The notes beneath the pieces are model-generated. The model was not told where the DNA came from. It did no database searches and saw only the letters and a program-made list of their open reading frames with translations. Source: Tenodera sinensis (Eukaryota; Arthropoda; Insecta; Mantodea; Mantidae). From it: a stretch of DNA of 64,000 bases. Positions 62,097-64,000 of the stretch are shown piece after piece (within the stretch, counting starts at the first letter, position 1; every line of letters starts with the position of its first letter). The position numbers and the translations under genes were made by a program. The DNA lies in NCBI GenBank assembly GCA_030765045.1, contig CM060964.1, positions 173,206,219 to 173,270,218 on the forward strand, given 5' to 3'.

Positions 62097-62400
62097 AATT
62101 ACAGAGTAAAGGCGAATCAAACACCTATCATGATCTCAAGAAAATAATTCTGGATAGCAGCTTCCTAAAATATTTGGCTCATATTCGACAGTCTATACAT
62201 ACTGGAAGTTTGGAGAGATACCACAGTCTTCGTCTCAGATATGCTCCAAAAAGAATACATTTTCATATAATGGCCCTCAACTTACATTAATGCATGGAAT
62301 TAGCACGGTCTTCAGTGTTCAATGTCCAAATGCTATCAGAATGGTTTAAATCTTCAAAATAGCGCCTTTTACGATCACACTGTAAGTATGGATACCACCT

Positions 62401-64000
62401 TCACTCATTTTCAAAGGAGATTTTGGACTGTTGTTTATCACTTGGTATTTACGCGTGAACCTTGTTTGTCATTTAAAACATCGCGTCTTGTTTGAGTTCA
62501 GTGGAACAAGTGACGTCACGCGTCATGTTACTAGCTGCATGTAACATGAGAACTACTCACCTAGGGACGGTCAAACTGCCTGCGTTGTTATATTGTTGAC
62601 GACAAATCAAGTAACGTGATGGATGAAATATTCATTATTGTGTTTCGTTCCCCTTTAAATTTTGACACTACAAACAAAAACTAGTGGTAGGATAGAAAAC
62701 TACTTCTATAATGAAACACAAAGCTTACCCCTAAGTCATATTTCCTGTGCATTAATAGTCTATATTCTACATATACTATAATGAGGAGTACAACTTTGTG
62801 TTGATATGACAATTATGTCTTCGACATACCTAAACTGAGTTAGATGAGCGTCTGGTAATTAGCGATCGCCGTATTCTCGGAAGAAATTTTATCTCACAAA
62901 TTTGTGTTTCTGACAATTGCACCGTCAAATATGATGTCGCATGTAATGTTTTAAACTTTTGAAAATACAAATTAAGTTAATGAGAACTGCGGTTTCTTCA
63001 TCTACAAAACGGTCTCTGAATTTGCGTGACCTTTGACAAGCTAGACCACGTGCTGAGATTTATGTTTTAAGATGTTAATACGCGGCATGTGGTTTCACTT
63101 GTAAGTGGGACTTTTGTTGGGAATAAATAAGGAGAAATGAATATTTACAAAGAAAGGGGGATCACCTTTGATGATGAATAAGAGTTTTCCCGGTGATTGA
63201 CGTTTAAAGATTGACATACTTTGCGCTAAAAGGCGCATTTTCGTCCTACTGCCCCACATTCCAATCTCCTTCAGAATGTAACGGTTTCTAGGCATTTTAA
63301 TGCCGACGTACAAAAATGAAAACTTTATTGTCACTGGAACGTGACCAAAAGCAAAATGTGTATCGTATAGGATTCTTATCACACTTGCAATTTTCGGCTG
63401 ATATATGTATGTCACTTGCATCCTGTATGTTCATTTGCTATGGACTGATAGCCGCAATATTGTATAAGTAAGTTAAACACTCCCAAAAATAATTAACCTG
63501 CAGCAAGCTTCAACATACAGTGACTGCTTATCGGTTTCGAGAGGAAATTCAAAGATAAAATTTATTAATTTTACTCACAGACCGCTTGATGGATACCGAA
63601 GTTTATTAATGAGCAACGGGTTTTTTAAAAATATGTTAGTGAATGCAAAAGTAAAAAAGCACCAAATACAAGAAATACTAATGTTGTCTAGGTACCAGAA
63701 AGAAACAACAGCGTTTATTCATTTGCACACATGTAACGCCTGATAAGCTTGAACTTGCTAGGTTTGGAATATCTGCATTACTCCGAAAAACTAACCTGTG
63801 AGCTATGTAGAGCAAAGAGGAGCATTAACTTATGTGGTTTTTAACAAAGCGCAATTAACATCTTAATCTGAGTGGCAGGTATGCTTGATACAAGGGAGTT
63901 ATTGTTTCTTAAAATGTATCTTAATTTTCTAAGCAGGCTAATAACAAGAGTCTTAAGATCAAGCGTGTCAATGAGCAAATGAGAGGGAGGGTAGCAACTG
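62401..64000. other. Right edge, no recognised gene
   Basis: AT-rich DNA. It probably contains the right end of the Kolobok-like element, but no terminus was defined. The longest open frame (108 codons, minus, 63095-63421) shows no domain. Confidence 0.4.

Larger units (their letters stand above)
55950..62400 (+). pseudogene. Kolobok-like (THAP) transposase, in three separated parts
   Basis: Part 1 (about 55950-57052) starts with a THAP-like motif (PECCAYGCNVRSEF). It later reads NTFTWNSQHLSENKPEETAL, then SSASLLSGRYIVQKFKSCKP, TCDTIRNMATAPVIKSIWVQ and IWLVG. Part 2 (57291-57793) reads GQYDCVGFSAQYLLHSIMNL, ELVQRSMMKGDL, DVRHLSKSPMKEIK and NTINNHLW, then IEKFTSILPHENEHKW and ELLEEERNE. Part 3 (62097-62400) reads LKKIILDSSFLKYLAHIRQS, then IHTGSLERYHSLRLRYAPKR. 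The order and motifs (GDGxYDxxGFSAxY, DxWHLSKS, NHLWW, HTGxLExYHS) match my memory of Kolobok-superfamily transposases. Part 1/2 is split by a SINE and part 2/3 by a 4.3-kb block flanked by hAT copies. Frameshifts and stops occur throughout. Confidence 0.6.

Overview
The window looks like intergenic and intronic DNA from a large, repeat-rich animal genome, most likely an insect. I lean towards a hemimetabolous lineage such as cockroaches or termites. That is inference from the repeat families present (Jockey- and R1-clade LINEs, several tRNA-derived SINE families, mariner, hAT and Kolobok-like transposons, very long AAT arrays); no single-copy marker fixes the species. Nothing is bacterial: there are no operons, no ribosome binding sites and no dense coding. 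The only sequence I would call a host gene is one CUB-domain exon with good splice sites (2425-2605, minus strand). Almost everything else recognisable is mobile DNA, much of it nested.

Layout. 1-5 kb: a SINE, tetranucleotide microsatellites, the CUB exon and a second SINE. 5.4-9.1 kb: a GT array, then an AAT array of about 1.2 kb cut in two by a 2.4-kb hAT element (6190-8583). 9.4-10.2 kb: a foldback element with long inverted repeats. 10.9-14.5 kb: an L1/Tx1-like LINE carrying a near-perfect inverted duplication. 15-21 kb: SINEs, one interrupted by a deleted hAT copy, and a Tc1-like remnant.

22.5-35.1 kb is one Jockey-clade LINE with an exact 14-bp target duplication. Its endonuclease region is interrupted first by a 2.5-kb mariner-like transposon (TA duplication) and then by a nearly intact 5.8-kb R1-clade LINE (exact 14-bp duplication inside a TGTC microsatellite). 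35-39.5 kb holds one SINE and otherwise nothing recognised. 39.6-40.9 kb: a GIY-YIG/Penelope-like remnant split by a hAT with an exact 8-bp duplication. 41.1-42.6 and 53.1-54.6 kb: two inverted copies of one IS630/Tc1/mariner-type element. Between them lies a mariner remnant split by a SINE, and a hAT element (45541-52574) that contains a gag-protease-only LTR retrotransposon (46400-52440).

55.9-62.4 kb: a decayed THAP/Kolobok-like transposase. It is split by a SINE and then by a 4.3-kb block whose two outer ends are copies of the same hAT family, an arrangement resembling a composite transposon. From 62.4 kb to the end I recognise nothing.

The genes here do not form a pathway. The biology is the insertion order: nearly every young element sits inside an older one, so the window gives a relative chronology of transposition. 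Target duplications were read directly for the Jockey, R1-clade, mariner-like, LTR and several hAT insertions.
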